From: Castanea sativa
Taxonomy: Eukaryota; Streptophyta; Magnoliopsida; Fagales; Fagaceae
DNA length: 64,000 nucleotides
Assembly (NCBI RefSeq): GCF_040712315.1
Contig: NC_134016.1
Location: 3,201,501-3,265,500 of the forward strand
Direction of reading: 5' to 3'
Part shown: positions 46,243 through 58,015 of the stretch, one piece after another
How positions within the stretch are numbered: position 1 is the stretch's first letter
Layout of the letters: each line of letters starts with the position of its first letter
Notes under the pieces: model-generated
Told to the model about the DNA's origin: nothing
Database searches by the model: none
The model's input: the letters and a program-made list of their open reading frames with translations, nothing else
Translations under genes and position numbers: made by a program

Positions 46243-47008
46243 GTGGGTAATAACTAATACTCCATGTCAAAAGCAAATTAATGGTTATTGTTCTTATAAA
46301 ATTCCTCTAGATATTCTATTCGTAATCTCTTTTTTATTTAAAAATGTGATAATTACAATAATTGAGGAGAGATTCAAATTATACTATTTAGCTAAAAAAT
46401 TCTTGACCCTCTTTCTGATACAAATTATATATATATATATATTTTTTATATATATACATCGATTATTAGAGGTGGGAGGATTTGAATCCTAAATATCTCT
46501 ATTAACAACACCAAAACATGCCAATTGAGTTACCTCTTGATCAAGATTAGTCTAATCTAAAGTTCTATGATTTCCTTATAGAAAACCTTACTTATTTTTT
46601 ATTCATCCAAATGAAAATCGAAAAGTAAATAGAAGAGAATATATAGTTCAGTTACTCAATTCATCACATAAGCCGAAGCGCCTAACACAATACATGTTAG
46701 GAAATCAAAGAAAGTAAGTATGATTCTATTTTTCTATAAAACTATGTAAAATTCGGAAGTAGTTTATTGATTAATTATTTTTGGTTTTAGTGGTGTAATC
46801 AATTTGAAGTATATTCAGAATCTGTAAGATTATGAAACAACGTAACTTCGGTTAATTATTTTTTCTTCTAATTTTTTTTTGTGTGTTTTTGTGTGTGTGG
46901 TTATTTTAGCTTTCCAATATTGTACCTATCAAAATATGTTATTATGCTTTACACGATCGAATCCATTATCCAATGAAATCGACTGTTGCATGTTTTACTT
47001 GACCACGG
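46243..47008 (+). other. Intron 2 of pseudogene E
   Basis: It begins gtgggtaataac after CAG, as in copies C and B. The 3' half matches intron 2 of C and the sequence before orphan exon D. An AT microsatellite lies at 46427-46442. Confidence 0.7.
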
Positions 47009-47259
47009 GGTATGGAGCAATGACAAGATAAAAGCTTGAATATATCCATCGAGTTATGTTGAATGAAAATTCTGAAATAAGATGCTCATTCGGTTTGGTT
47101 TCGTACAACAATAAGACTATGTGTGCCAGAAGAATTTGTTGGTGAACAACACCCTTGACAATACAAGCCATTAAATCCTAATGATTATGCCCATGCACAC
47201 ATGGCATCAATTGCTCAGCGAAAAGTAGTTCCTCTCGCTGCCTTTTGCGGTGTTTTGAG

Positions 47260-49090
47260 GTTGAATGTACTCTTTCAGTCCAAAGAAACTTGTCTCTTGC
47301 TATAGTTTATTTCAAATTTCAAAGCAGTGTGTGGTCGCTTATATAGTGACTTGCTTTCTTCTAAAAGATGGAATAAGGTTATGTCTTTATTTGAAAATTT
47401 AAAAGATGGACTAAGGTTATGTCTTTATTTGAAAATTTAAAAGATGGAATAAGCTTGTTTGTCGTTTAACTTTTCTTTGCTCATTTTGAAGATAAGGCAA
47501 TGCTATAACACGTGTCTTAGTTAGAAGAACAAGACTTTCTTTTTTTTATTAGTCTGGACGGAGTTTATTCCTTCTGATTCTGACGTTGTTAGCTTTGTCT
47601 GGGCTGATTTACCAGCCACTTGAATAAAAAGCATGATGAAAAGTTTCTTTAAAAAAAAAAAAAATTTTATCAAGTTGTTGGTTTTTTTCCCCTTTTTTTA
47701 TTTTTTTATTTTTTATATTAAGAAAGTCTTCACTTTATGTTAGAGAATGTTGGAGTATAATGACACTAAATAGGTTTCAAAATGATACAAAGGATGGATT
47801 ATAACTTTGGTCCATCCATATGCATGGTTTCACTTTTACGTGGACTCAATTTGTCGCAAAATTATGCAGTACAAGATGCATGACAACAGAAATTGGAGGA
47901 AATACAATCTTCAAAGCCTGAACACCAAATATAAAACGACGGGAATTGTCAATTTTTTGTTTTTTGGATGTAACCACTAACCAGAACTTGCAAAAATCCT
48001 TGTATGTATGATGTTGTTGTTAACTAAAAAATTTAATGGCACTGATTATTGGCAATATAACTAGACTTGAATCAAAATAACCCATTAAAAATTATATAAA
48101 AATAAACCACATCCGTAAAATTATTCCAACAACGTTATTTTCTAGTAATAGTAATAGCATGTCCTCATAAAAGTTGAAAACATGTTGGTCCCTAAATCTT
48201 AAATTAAACAACGATAAATATGTCAATAGCAACATCAAATGAAATTCATTCTATCTCCCCAATGAAATAAACATCAACATCAACACCATCATTTTCATCT
48301 TCTCAAACCAAACTTTCTCCAACTTTAGAAATTGTTTATCAATCTCCATAAACCAAGCAAGAGTCATATACCTCTCTTGTATCAAGCTTCTTTGTACTGG
48401 TACGAATAAAAATTCTGAAAGACGGAGGCTTTTCAGCTACTGAGGCAGTAAATAAGTCTCTACTCACCATTCTTTTCTTTGCAACAATATATAGTAATAC
48501 AAGAAGATGTTACTTGACCTCTTTTTCTTTGAAGGCTAATCAAGCAAAGTGAAATATTGTGATCAATAATGTTCAATTTATTTCTTCTGGACCTTTAGTT
48601 TCACTATCCAAATCAATACATTAGTTTCACTAATTGAAATCATGATCTCATTTGCTTCTACACTTGATTCAGAAACCTCTCCGGTTATTGTTTCCTTCTT
48701 GTCCAAATCTATTATATTATCCCAATTTGCAATTACTTTCCAATTATTTATATGGAATATTCCTATCTGCAATGGCTCTGCGTTTACTATTGGCAATCTG
48801 GCATGCATGCTTTACCCGAGTTCTATAAATATTGATTTTTAAAATAAAAAATCAAAAGACTCAATTTACATATTTATTTGCATCCACATGATACAGACTT
48901 TATCTATTTATATTTGCATTCTCACAAATCGTAATATATACTTTTTATTTTTGGATCTGTCTTGATACATACTTAATTGGTAGAATATGGGAAAAAAAAA
49001 TGGTATAAAAAAATTAATTGTATTCCTCCAATCATTGCTTCCATTCATTCTTGTCTTTCAACTTTCAAGACGCTATTTGCATTGACTGAC
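47260..49090. other. Flank of E, duplicated near D, then unannotated DNA
   Basis: At 47365-47455 a 45-base unit (aaaagatgga then taaggttatgtctttattt) is repeated about twice. From 47805 to 48255 the sequence matches 29650-30265. From 48260 to 49090 no gene or repeat family is recognised. Confidence 0.6.
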
Positions 49091-49097
49091 ATCTATC

Positions 49098-49105
49098 TAT
49101 AAATA
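49098..49105 (+). promoter_or_regulatory. TATA box of pseudogene F
   Basis: tataaata 77 bases before the ATG at 49175. The leader shares cagttttgcctt with copy C. Confidence 0.65.
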
Positions 49106-49174
49106 ACAGCATTAATGCATTCCAATGCATTACCCAGTTTTGCCTTCGCAGCCCTCAAAACAGAATACAAAACC

Positions 49175-49770
49175 ATGGCTATCCAAACACAAGCCAAGAT
49201 GATTCCAGTTCTTGATTTCTCCAACTTTGGAGCTGAAGCCCGGAACAAATTCATGGTTGTCAGCTCGCAAAGATGTTTGCCGTGCACTTGAAGAGTACAG
49301 TTGTTTTTGTAGCGGAACTCGGCAATATAATTCCTTTAGAGCTTCACAACACAATGTTTAGCTCAGTTGGAGAGTTGTTTGAGTTCCCCATGGAAACCAA
49401 AAGGAAAGTCACTTCTGAAAGGCCTTTCCATGTCTATTTCTCTACTGCTCCTTTCGAAAGCATGTTGATTGATAACGCAACCTCTACGGAAGAAACTCAT
49501 AAGTTGACCAATATCTTCTGGCCCAATGGAAATGATCATGTCCGGTGATAATCTAATCTAAATTTTTTTTTTAATTATAGTTCTTAATTGACAAAAAAAT
49601 AAACCACAGTATTCTCTAATAGCTTATGCTTAATACTTTTTATTTTTTAAAACTTTGTATAATGTAACAATAACAGTTTTTTGTTGTGTTTTTCTCTTGG
49701 TTAGCGAGAGTACTAATTCATTTGTGAAGGCTGAAGCTTTTGGCGGAATTGGATCAAATATTGACCAATT
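49175..49770 (+). pseudogene. AOP-like dioxygenase pseudogene (copy F), exon 1 and start of exon 2
   Basis: Exon 1 (49175-49544) has an extra T after CTCCAAC and another in the T-run near 49305, giving two frameshifts; the donor gtgata matches the other copies. Exon 2 starts at 49705 (CGAGAGTACT) and its homology ends near 49770, where unrelated DNA begins. The exon-1 sequence is close to that of copy E (the MFSSV and FPMETK segments), so E and F are probably sister duplicates. Confidence 0.9.
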
Positions 49771-50925
49771 CTACCACTGATATCTATTAAATAAGCAAGG
49801 GTAATTTAAAGTTTATTTTGTTATTTAATGGACACAAAAATTATCATTATTTGAATTTATTACAACAATTAAAAAAAAAAGTAGTGAATTTTATTTTCAT
49901 GGCATGATGGTTTAAAATTAAATCATGCAACAAAAACAAGCAATAATGGGAACAAGCAACAAAACACGAAGATAATAATGAAATTAACAAGTGCCAGTAA
50001 TGAAACAAGATCAATTTTATTATGTAATGCATGCTTAAACTTAAAGTTAACTAGGGGGAGGGGGAGGGGGGGGGGGGGGAGATATGTTTTGCTCCAAGCC
50101 TTGTTTTTATAGAAAATCATTCATCCTCTTTTTTTTCCCCTCTAAATTAAAAACAATAAGACCCATGCTTTTTAATCCATTTAAGGTGTAACAAATTTTG
50201 GGTGTTAGAAGATTAATGCTTTAGCAGCAATTTTTTGGGGGTGGGCTAGAGCTTGTGAGAATTGACGGAGAGTACACTTCTATTTGAGATTAGAATTTAA
50301 TTATTGAAAAAAAAATGTAATGCGTGGCTAAGTGTGATATGTGTGGGTAACTATAAAATACTCTAAAAATAAAATAAATACGCAGTTCCTTATCTCTCAT
50401 ATTAGTTGGTCTCACTAACATGGTGGGATAAAGAATTTACTTTTGATAATATGATAGTTACAAATTACAACAATAAGAGAGGGGAGGGTGGAGGAGAGAG
50501 GTTTAAACCTTAAATATCTCAAATATTGGAAATATCATGATGTGTCAATTGGGTTACAAGACTTTTGGCAATAAGACAAAGAATTTCTACTTTGAAAATT
50601 GGGGGATAAAATATTTTTGTTTTTGATATCACAATACTTTTATTTATTAGTTATCTTTAGAGTACATATTCAGCCACAAAAAAAAAAAAAATTTTTGAAG
50701 TACGTAACATGTTTATTCATTCCTATATCCTTATTAAAATTTCAATAAGGATAAAGCCCATTAAACTCGTGGGAAGCACAATAAAAATAACTTTCTACTT
50801 TCTTTTAAAATTTCTTATAAAAACATATCTAGACACTTTTGACTTTCGGAAACTAAGACGCTAAAATCAACCCCCAGTGCGCAATAAAAATAGCATTGAG
50901 ATATGCTTTTCTGGAATGAATGAGT
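49771..50925. other. Intergenic DNA between F and G
   Basis: No gene is seen. A G-run lies at about 50053-50080 (gggggagggggaggggg, then a run of G). The rest is AT-rich. Confidence 0.5.
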
Positions 50926-51703
50926 TCAAACACCACAATAGGCTTTGACTGAAAGTTCTCGTGCCTAGCTTGTGCTTTTTGTTCTTTGAAATATTCAAGA
51001 ATATTTAATGGACGGTATTGTAAAGGTGATCTTCATCAAAATTCTTCTAGCACACATATTGTCCCATCATTTCATGCAAAAAACCCGAGTGAATATCTCG
51101 TCTCATTTTCAGTACTCAACGTAACTAAATGGACACAAGCTTGTATACTGTCATTGCTCCATGCCTTGTTCAAGTGAAACATGCATCGCTCAATTATAAT
51201 AGAATATATTATAATAACATACTATTTCAAAGGGTACAATCTTGAAATTATTAATTGATGAGTCTAAGGAATATTTTTCACAACTATTGACATAGTTTAT
51301 TGTGAATTGTAGATAATCAGTTAAAAGTAACGTGGCTTCAATCATATACAAGTAATGTGAACAGTTGTGCATAATATTGTATATGGAATATTACTCATGC
51401 TCAATAACCAAAGTTGTTACCAGTTCTGGAAATTAAGACATAAATTGATCACTACACTAAGGAAAAAAAAAAACAATTGTTTCATGAAAAATTAGAATCA
51501 TAATTAATTACTTTTAGTTTCCTAACATGTCTTACACTTTATAAGTGTATACTAGCTAGCATACTTTCATAATATTTCCCACTATAATTACCTATATATT
51601 TTCTCATATTCTTAAATATTTTAGGTAGTATAGTATAAGAAAGAGGAATGCTTATAGGAGTTTTGTAATGACAACCATTACTTATAAGTAAGCCACCTGG
51701 AGC
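50926..51703 (-). pseudogene. AOP-like dioxygenase pseudogene (copy G), exon 3 and a trace of exon 2
   Basis: Exon 3 (51164-50926) begins GCATGGAGC after caag and keeps the His (ACVHLV) and RYS, but hits a stop after GFFA and has shifts around GTGCTAGAAG. Intron 2 extends to 51698. Only the last few bases of exon 2, with the CAG|gt donor, remain, because a TIR element starts at 51703. The exon-3 and intron sequence matches copy H over its whole length. Confidence 0.85.
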
Positions 51704-52736
51704 AGTGGCAGAGCTAGGATTTTAGTTGAAAGGAGGCAAGAATTAAAGAAAATATATTTTTTAAATTTTTTTTAAAAAAATCGATATAAACCATTGTGAG
51801 CAACTGTAATTTTCATAAAAAAAAATTATACTAACAAATAACAACCAAAGCAAGAGATTTATTTAAATCCATAAAGACAATAAAATCAGTTTGTCCAACA
51901 TTGCTAAAAGTAAATATTGAAGCCTTTTGGTTTCATGTTGTACTTTTATTATCATCTGGACCTCTTTAGAAGTCAAATCTGGCCATGAGGGAAGCTTTTC
52001 TATTAGTGGCCTTACTAATTTATGGTGTATTAAGTATGTTCTATGCAATTGTTTAACTTTTGTAATGCAATGTTTTCTCTATTTGATGCTTCCATTTCCA
52101 TTTCTTCCTACTTCCTAGTTAGGATAGTTGTTTTTTAGCTACTTTTGTATTTTTCAACTTTCATAATATAGTGACAATGTGACACATCATATTATTCATA
52201 TTTAATGACTCGAGTCATGTAATCTAATTTTTCATTTTCCTAGCTTTTTTCTTTAATATGGTTAATTGTTGTTTGATTAGTGCAGCAATTAATATACATC
52301 TATATGGACCCATTAATTATATATCATACTATTTTTTTCCCACTACAAATGCTTTGTTGTAGAGCCACAAACAATTGAAATTTCTTAAATAAAAATAAAA
52401 AAGGAAAAATTGGGATAAACATCCAAAGTGCCGTGAATAGCGACATGCTAAATCCTAGGAGAAGATAATTTTTTTAAAAAAAACAATAGTGATGTCAGTT
52501 TTGGTTTAAAACGGGAATAAAGTGCACTGAATGCCTCTATGCCGTGAAAATTTTCCACTTTCTTTGGTGTTAGAGTTATTTTCTTGTTTAAGTAGAAACT
52601 ACTTTTTTGTTTTTTTTTTCTTAGGTTAGAGGGGGCAAAGCATTTAATGATTTCTATATACTAGTACTCATGAGCTTTTTTAGGAGGAGTTAGGAGGGGC
52701 CATTGCCTCCTCTCAACCCCCCTGGCTCCACCCTTG
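51703..52736. mobile_element. TIR element, CAGTGGCAGAGC ends, 1034 bp
   Basis: It starts cagtggcagagctaggattt and ends tggctccacccttg; inverted, the right end reads caagggtggagcca, a divergent match to the start. A family member's 5' end lies at 1124. No transposase frame is visible. No clear target-site duplication was found, and exon 2 of copy G does not resume on the far side, so a deletion accompanied or followed insertion. Confidence 0.6.
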
Positions 52737-53352
52737 CGTTACACAAATCAAAACATCAATTTTGTAACGTATTAACCGTTACAAATGAGAATGAATGCAG
52801 AGATCCATTAGTCATTAAAGACAAGATGTCTATAAAGCTAGGGAGGAACAAAATCAAAAGGTACACAATTCTAATCCCCAAAATACTCCCAAAGTTGAAT
52901 TCTATCGTGATATTCCAATTAAATTCCAACTGACTTTATCATAGATTGGAGGGTTTTTGGCACACACCACACCGGTGTATCCATATTTCTTTGTTTCACA
53001 TCTTATTGCAGGTTTGTCCCTTGATGAATCCATCCTCATTATCCATCTGTGTAGAAGAGAACTCAACTGATGATTTTTTGCATCATTAATTTCTCATTGG
53101 CAAAAACATGTATTTGGAAAGATTAATAAATAAATTTGTCAACACAAAATAAACAAGTTCAACAATAAATTCAGCCAATTATTAGATTTAATCGCATTAA
53201 TTAGACAAATATATCTAACATATAAAAATGAAAGTGAAATCGAAAAGGAGATAAAATCATTCTTTATTTTCGAAAACAAACATAAGGCACACACGATTAG
53301 CTAGAAGATTCACACCAACAAGCATGATAGGCTGCTGTGGTATGTCTACTTT
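52737..53352. other. Intergenic DNA downstream of the S-protein homologue
   Basis: No gene is seen. A short inverted pair lies at about 52757-52785 (ttttgtaacg and cgttacaaa). The last 100 bases would be the 3' untranslated region of the gene on the minus strand. Confidence 0.45.
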
Positions 53353-53772
53353 CTACCATTGTTGCCAATCATGCATCTTCACATTTACAGCCTTTTGTAT
53401 TTGATACAAGTAGAATCCATCATATTGTACCGTCCAAATGCAATGGTCCCCACCACAATTCTTTAACCAATGATCGTCGGCAAGATATACATCAAAACTT
53501 GCATTGAAGTTTTTGTACCAAAAAGAACAATAAAATTCTGTCGTTCCATATATAGCATTATGAAAAGAGAATTCCCATTGTTCATTAGGATGAAGAGTTC
53601 TAAAGCCCAAATCATCTTGTGCTGATTGACAATGATAGTTTACAGTTTCATTGTTGAGGTTGTCGACGATTCTTACATGTTTCTTTTTAAACGAATAAGA
53701 ACTAATTAGGCCAGAGACTAAGAGAAGGACAAACACAAAACTATAAAACTGGGATATTATCTTTTGTTTCAT
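53353..53772 (-). CDS. S-protein homologue (plant self-incompatibility S1 family), secreted
   Basis: An intronless frame of 139 residues starting MKQKIISQF, followed by a hydrophobic segment (FVFVLLLVSGLI) that looks like a signal peptide. The mature part has the S1-family pattern: HVRIVDNLNNETVNYHC, DDLGFRTLHPNEQWEFSF, TTEFYCSFWY, then C and C with CIWTVQYDGFYLY. Four cysteines are placed as expected for two disulphides. An in-frame ATG 15 codons upstream (53817) would give 154 residues, but it lengthens the N-terminus before the signal segment. The family encodes small secreted proteins, with a self-recognition role shown only in poppy; function here is unknown. The frame is intact, but an isolated copy among repeats could be silent. 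Confidence 0.88.
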   Translation of the reverse strand: MKQKIISQFYSFVFVLLLVSGLISSYSFKKKHVRIVDNLNNETVNYHCQSAQDDLGFRTLHPNEQWEFSFHNAIYGTTEFYCSFWYKNFNASFDVYLADDHWLKNCGGDHCIWTVQYDGFYLYQIQKAVNVKMHDWQQW

Positions 53773-53939
53773 CTTGCTAGTGCTCAAAAAAGATATTTGA
53801 TTACACTTGAAATGCAATTCACTTCAACTTTTATTGCCCAAAATTATTGAGTTGTATGTATACAAAACATGTCCAAATTCAATGTTAACTACTATGTGTG
53901 TTTCAATTTTCATTGGAAAAGGTGTGCTAGCCTTAGATA

Positions 53940-54565
53940 AGGTTTACTAAAAAGTTATTAATACATAATTAATCGTCATTAATACATGACCTAAAAAGTT
54001 ATTAATACATATCTTAATCATCATTAATACATTATCTAAAAATTTATAATACATAACAAATCCGTCATTAATACACAACTTAGAAAGTTATTAATACATA
54101 ACTTAATCGTTATTAATATATGACTTAGAAAGTTATTAATACATAACTTAATCGTCATTAATATATGACTTAACGAGTTATTAATACATAACAAATTTGT
54201 CATTAATACATGACTTAGAAAGTTATTAATACATAACTTAGTTGTCATTAATACATGATTTAAAAAGTTATTAATACATAATAAATCCGTCATTAGAAAG
54301 TTATTAATACATAACTAAATCGTCATTAATACATGACCTACAAATTTATTAATACATAACTTAATCGTCATTAATACATAACCTAAAGAGTTATTAATAA
54401 ATAACGAATTCATCATTAATACATGACTTAAAAAGTTATCAATACATAACTTAATCGTCATTAATACATGACTTAGAAAATTATAACTTAATTGCCATTA
54501 ATACATGACCTATAAAGTTATTAATACATAACTTAATCGTAATTAATACATGACCTATAAAATTA
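53940..54565. repeat. Minisatellite, main block
   Basis: Units of about 45-46 bases made of two half-units: agttattaatacataact and taatcgtcattaatacatg, each followed by a short variable link. About 14 units by eye, with some deletions. Further blocks of the same repeat lie at 55765-55823, 56755-56948 and 57914-58015, split by insertions. Confidence 0.88.
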
Positions 54566-54570
54566 TAATT

Positions 54571-55726
54571 GTGAGCACAATTGTTCCCTCGAGTTTCAAG
54601 TGAGAACTATTAGTCCCTTAAATTTAAAAAATGAGCATTATTGGTCATTTTGTTAACTTTGATTAATTTTATTGCCCATGTGTCTAACAAAATAATGATG
54701 TGTCAACTTTTAAGTGACATGACATATTTTTTTATTATTAAAAAATTACACATGACCACCAACTTACAATCTGAGTTATCAAAAAAAATTTTAACTTAAA
54801 CTTATCGCAATCCCCAAATAACCCAAATCCCTTTCATCTAAACTTCAATGTTAGCCTCCATTGCAATACCAACAATCAAGCCACAATTGCTGTAGGTCTC
54901 ATCGTGAAATAAAAACCTCGCACATTTTTTTTCTATTATATACGCTTGGTTCAAATCAAATATTAAAACTGGAAAAAAAAATGGTTTCTTTTATATAAAT
55001 TTGGATCTTTTATGTATGGGTCCAAACAATGAAGTTGACCCATCCTTTGGTAACGAAGAAACGGAGGAGAATATCAAGGCTTTTTGAAGCTGATCCATTC
55101 TTTTGAATAGATATTTTTAAGGGGGAAGAAGACAAAATGGTTTGGACTCTATGTAAAAGTCATAGATTCTATGTGAAAGATTATTATGAGGCTTTGAGAA
55201 CAGGGGCTGACAAGCTTTCCTTGGCAAAATATATGGTGAGTTGAGGTCCCATGATGTGTGGCTTTTATTGGTTGGCCTCAAGAATAAATCTTAATGTTGT
55301 ATAATTTGAGAAGATGAGGTATTTTAATCCTTAATTAGGGTCGTTGTGGCTTTTATCAAGAGTGGTGGAGTTCGGCAAAAATATTTGGATTTTGCTATGA
55401 GTCTATGATGGCTATGGCTTGATATTTGGAATTTTTGTGGAGGCTTGTATAGAGGTTCTGGCTTAAGGGTTTTGGGTTGTATGGGGATTGGGATAAGTCT
55501 AATATGTGTAAAGAGTTTGACAATTCAGATTGTGAGTTTGTGCTTATGTGTAATTTTTAATAATAAAAAATATCCCAAGTCATTTAAAAATTGACATGTT
55601 ATTATTTTGTTAGACTCGTAAGCAATAGAACTAACGGAAGTTAATTGAAGGACCAATATAACACATTTTTAAAACTTAAGGGACTAATAGCACTCAGTTG
55701 AAACTTGAGGAACCAATTGTGCTCAC
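54571..55726. mobile_element. TIR element inserted near the minisatellite, with LINE-derived piece
   Basis: It begins gtgagcacaattgttccct and ends, inverted, gtgagcacaattggttcct. The inverted repeats extend about 50 bases (tcaagtgagaactattagtc against tcaactgagtgctattagtc). The middle (55135-55230) carries a fragment reading DKMVWTLCKSHRFYVKDYYEA, the LINE ORF2 segment also seen near 3260, suggesting captured or nested LINE sequence. Length about 1156 bp. Target-site duplication not resolved; a 37-base non-satellite stretch remains on the right. Confidence 0.7.
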
Positions 55727-55823
55727 AAGGTAAAATTCAAAGACCAAGAATGTAGTTTCGCCAAAAGTTATTAACACATAGCGAATTTGTCATTAATACA
55801 TGAACTAAAAGTTATTTTTTGTT

Positions 55824-56754
55824 TGTTTAGACCTCGTAAAACATATTGTTAAACCTAATATGTTAGCCAAGTGATTACTTAGGTTAATTATCAGATCGAG
55901 GTTAAACAAAAATAAATCATATCATGCAGTGCGAAAAAAATAAATAAGACAACGATATGATTACCCATGAAAACCAATGAAACAGTCCAGTTTCAAGGTA
56001 AAAGACATGGGAAGGATTTGATGTAACTATCCTTAAGGTAAAACAAATTCAATATGATAGAATGGAAGTTTACAATAGATTTTTTCCCAAATTCTAAAGC
56101 TACCTCTTGTAGAACTTACTCACACGACCACGTGCAGCTCCGAATCCACATACTCTTCTATCTTGAATTTGTAACAAAAACACCCACGTTTGTGATTTTA
56201 AAATCTCACTTAAAGGTTTCAAATCACCATTAGTAGTGGATCTTGTAGCAAGCTAGCAGCAACTTCTACAACACTGGATCTTAAGTTTCTTTAAAGAAAT
56301 TGCCGATAGAAGACTTGAGAGAGCTTTGGGTATAAAATCCCTAGATTTACAATTAAAGGCATAAAAAGCACTCTTCTCTCTCTTAAAACCCCCTCTAGGG
56401 TTAGCTTATAATGTCCTTTAAATATTGGGAAAAAAAAATGGATCGCGATTTGGGCTTCTAACGAACAAGTTATGGGCTTTTTACATTTGCTGATTTTTGT
56501 TGATTTGTGACTTCCGATTGATAAAAAAATTCTCCTGATCGATCAAAAAATTCTCTCGATCGATCAAAAAATTCTCCTGATCAATCGAACTACTCTGATT
56601 TTGACTTTCTGAACCTGTAGCTTGTATCTTCTTTGATTTTTGACTTGCAGCACTTTGAGCATTATCTAATATGACTTCATAGGCTCTAAGATCTATATCT
56701 AGACAAGTTTATGTTCATGGTTTGTCAATTATTCTAAATTTTTAGAACCTAACA
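55824..56754 (-). mobile_element. Solo LTR inside the minisatellite
   Basis: On the minus strand it starts tgttaggttctaaaaattt and ends gaggtctaaaca (TG...CA). Minisatellite units lie directly on both sides, so the repeat was continuous before insertion. Relatives are at 26846-28123 and, more distantly, 28124-29523. The gatcgatc phrase near 56540-56560 is repeated. No internal coding sequence remains. Confidence 0.65.
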
Positions 56755-56948
56755 TTTATTAACACATAACTTAATCGTCATTAGTACATGACCAAAAAAG
56801 TTATTAATACATAACTTACTCGTCATTAATATATTACCTAAAAAGTTATTAATACATAATGAATCCATCATTAATACATGACTTAGAAATTTATTAATAC
56901 GTAACTTAATCGTCATTAATACATGACTTAAAAAGTCATTAATACTTA

Positions 56949-57913
56949 GGCTGTGTTTGGTTCGATGTAAATCGAATTCTGAGTGTAAAATGAATGCAAG
57001 GAAAAATGAATTCCCGTAAGGAAAATGAAATCTAAGTGTTTGGTTCTGCAATGGAAAATAGTTCGGAAAATATTTTTTGGTGTTTGGTAACATTCTGAAA
57101 ATGCTATTTTCCTACAAATGCTTCACATTTTCTCAGCCATATTCTTAGATTCCAAACAAATTTTATAACAGAAAATTTCAACGTATACACTTAACACAAC
57201 CAAAAATAAAAATAAAATCATTTATTCACAATATATACATAATATGCTCAATGAGAGGAGGAAGAAAGAGTGAGAGATAGATCGGGAAAGAGAGAGATCG
57301 CTATCAACGGAGGATGGCGGCGGCCAGATGGGGAAAGAGAGAGATCGGTACCAACGAAGGACGGCAGCAGCTAGATCGGGTGGGTGTGGATCGGGCAAGG
57401 CGGGTGTGGGTTTGCCGAAATGGGGATTGGATTATATGGGTAGATGGGTAGCTTGGATGTGGATCGGAGCTCATGGAGGTGGGTAGCTTGGATGATGGCG
57501 GGGGTGGTGATGGCGGTTGTGGATCGGAGACATGCAGCGGTGGAGCATGGCGGTGAGGTTGAGTGGGTGCGATCTCGGTGGTGCGGCATGATCTAGGCGG
57601 AGGGGGCAGCATGATCTGGGTTGGCCTTGGCTTGGTTGGGTGGCTGGAGCTTGGCGTCAGACTGTGTGTGGAGTTAAGGTTGGTGTGTGGGCTGGACCTA
57701 AAATGAGGTTGGTGCGTGTGTGAGAGGAGTGAGTAATTCCAGAAAGCATTTGAAGGTAAAAAAGGAACGAAAATGATTTTACAGGTTGGCAAGGATTTTT
57801 TCGGTCAAGCTGAATTCTATTTTCAATTTGACTTTATTTTCAGGTGGTGCCAAACATGGAGCTAGGTGTAAAATATTTTCCGGAAATCATTTACTCCTAA
57901 AACAAACACAACC
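56949..57913. mobile_element. PIF/Harbinger-like element with TTA duplication
   Basis: The left end ggctgtgtttggttcg and the right end, inverted, ggttgtgtttgttttag form terminal repeats, flanked on both sides by tta (56946-56948 and 57914-57916), the target duplication typical of PIF/Harbinger. Minisatellite units resume on both sides. The interior at 57290-57680 is much more GC-rich than its surroundings. A 162-codon frame on the minus strand there is Pro/Ser/His-rich and not similar to a transposase. Confidence 0.78.
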
Positions 57914-58015
57914 TTAACTTAATCGTTATTAATACATTAGCTAAAAATTTATTAATACATAACGAATACATCATTAATACAAGACTTAGAAAGTTATTAA
58001 TACATAACCTAATTG

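Larger units (their letters stand above)
44633..47259 (+). pseudogene. AOP-like dioxygenase pseudogene (copy E), MITE in exon 1
   Basis: Exon 1 is 44633-45635, interrupted by a 637-bp hAT-type element; exon 2 is 45921-46242 (322 nt); exon 3 is about 47009-47259. Lesions: two extra bases after ATGGCTA shift the start codon out of frame; the MITE splits exon 1; the intron-2 acceptor reads acg instead of aag; exon 3 has extra bases and stops (AGCTTGAAT, CCCTTGACA). Exon 2 is open, but the iron-ligand motif is HTE instead of HTD and the LAGD motif is LAFD. Its promoter still matches that of copy C. With the MITE removed, the bases around its target site read in frame. Confidence 0.92.

Noticed and set aside
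57304..57792. 162-codon minus-strand frame, Pro/Ser/Thr/His-rich
   Set aside because: It lies inside a PIF/Harbinger-like element with a GC-rich core. Its composition follows the base bias, and no domain or transposase motif is visible.
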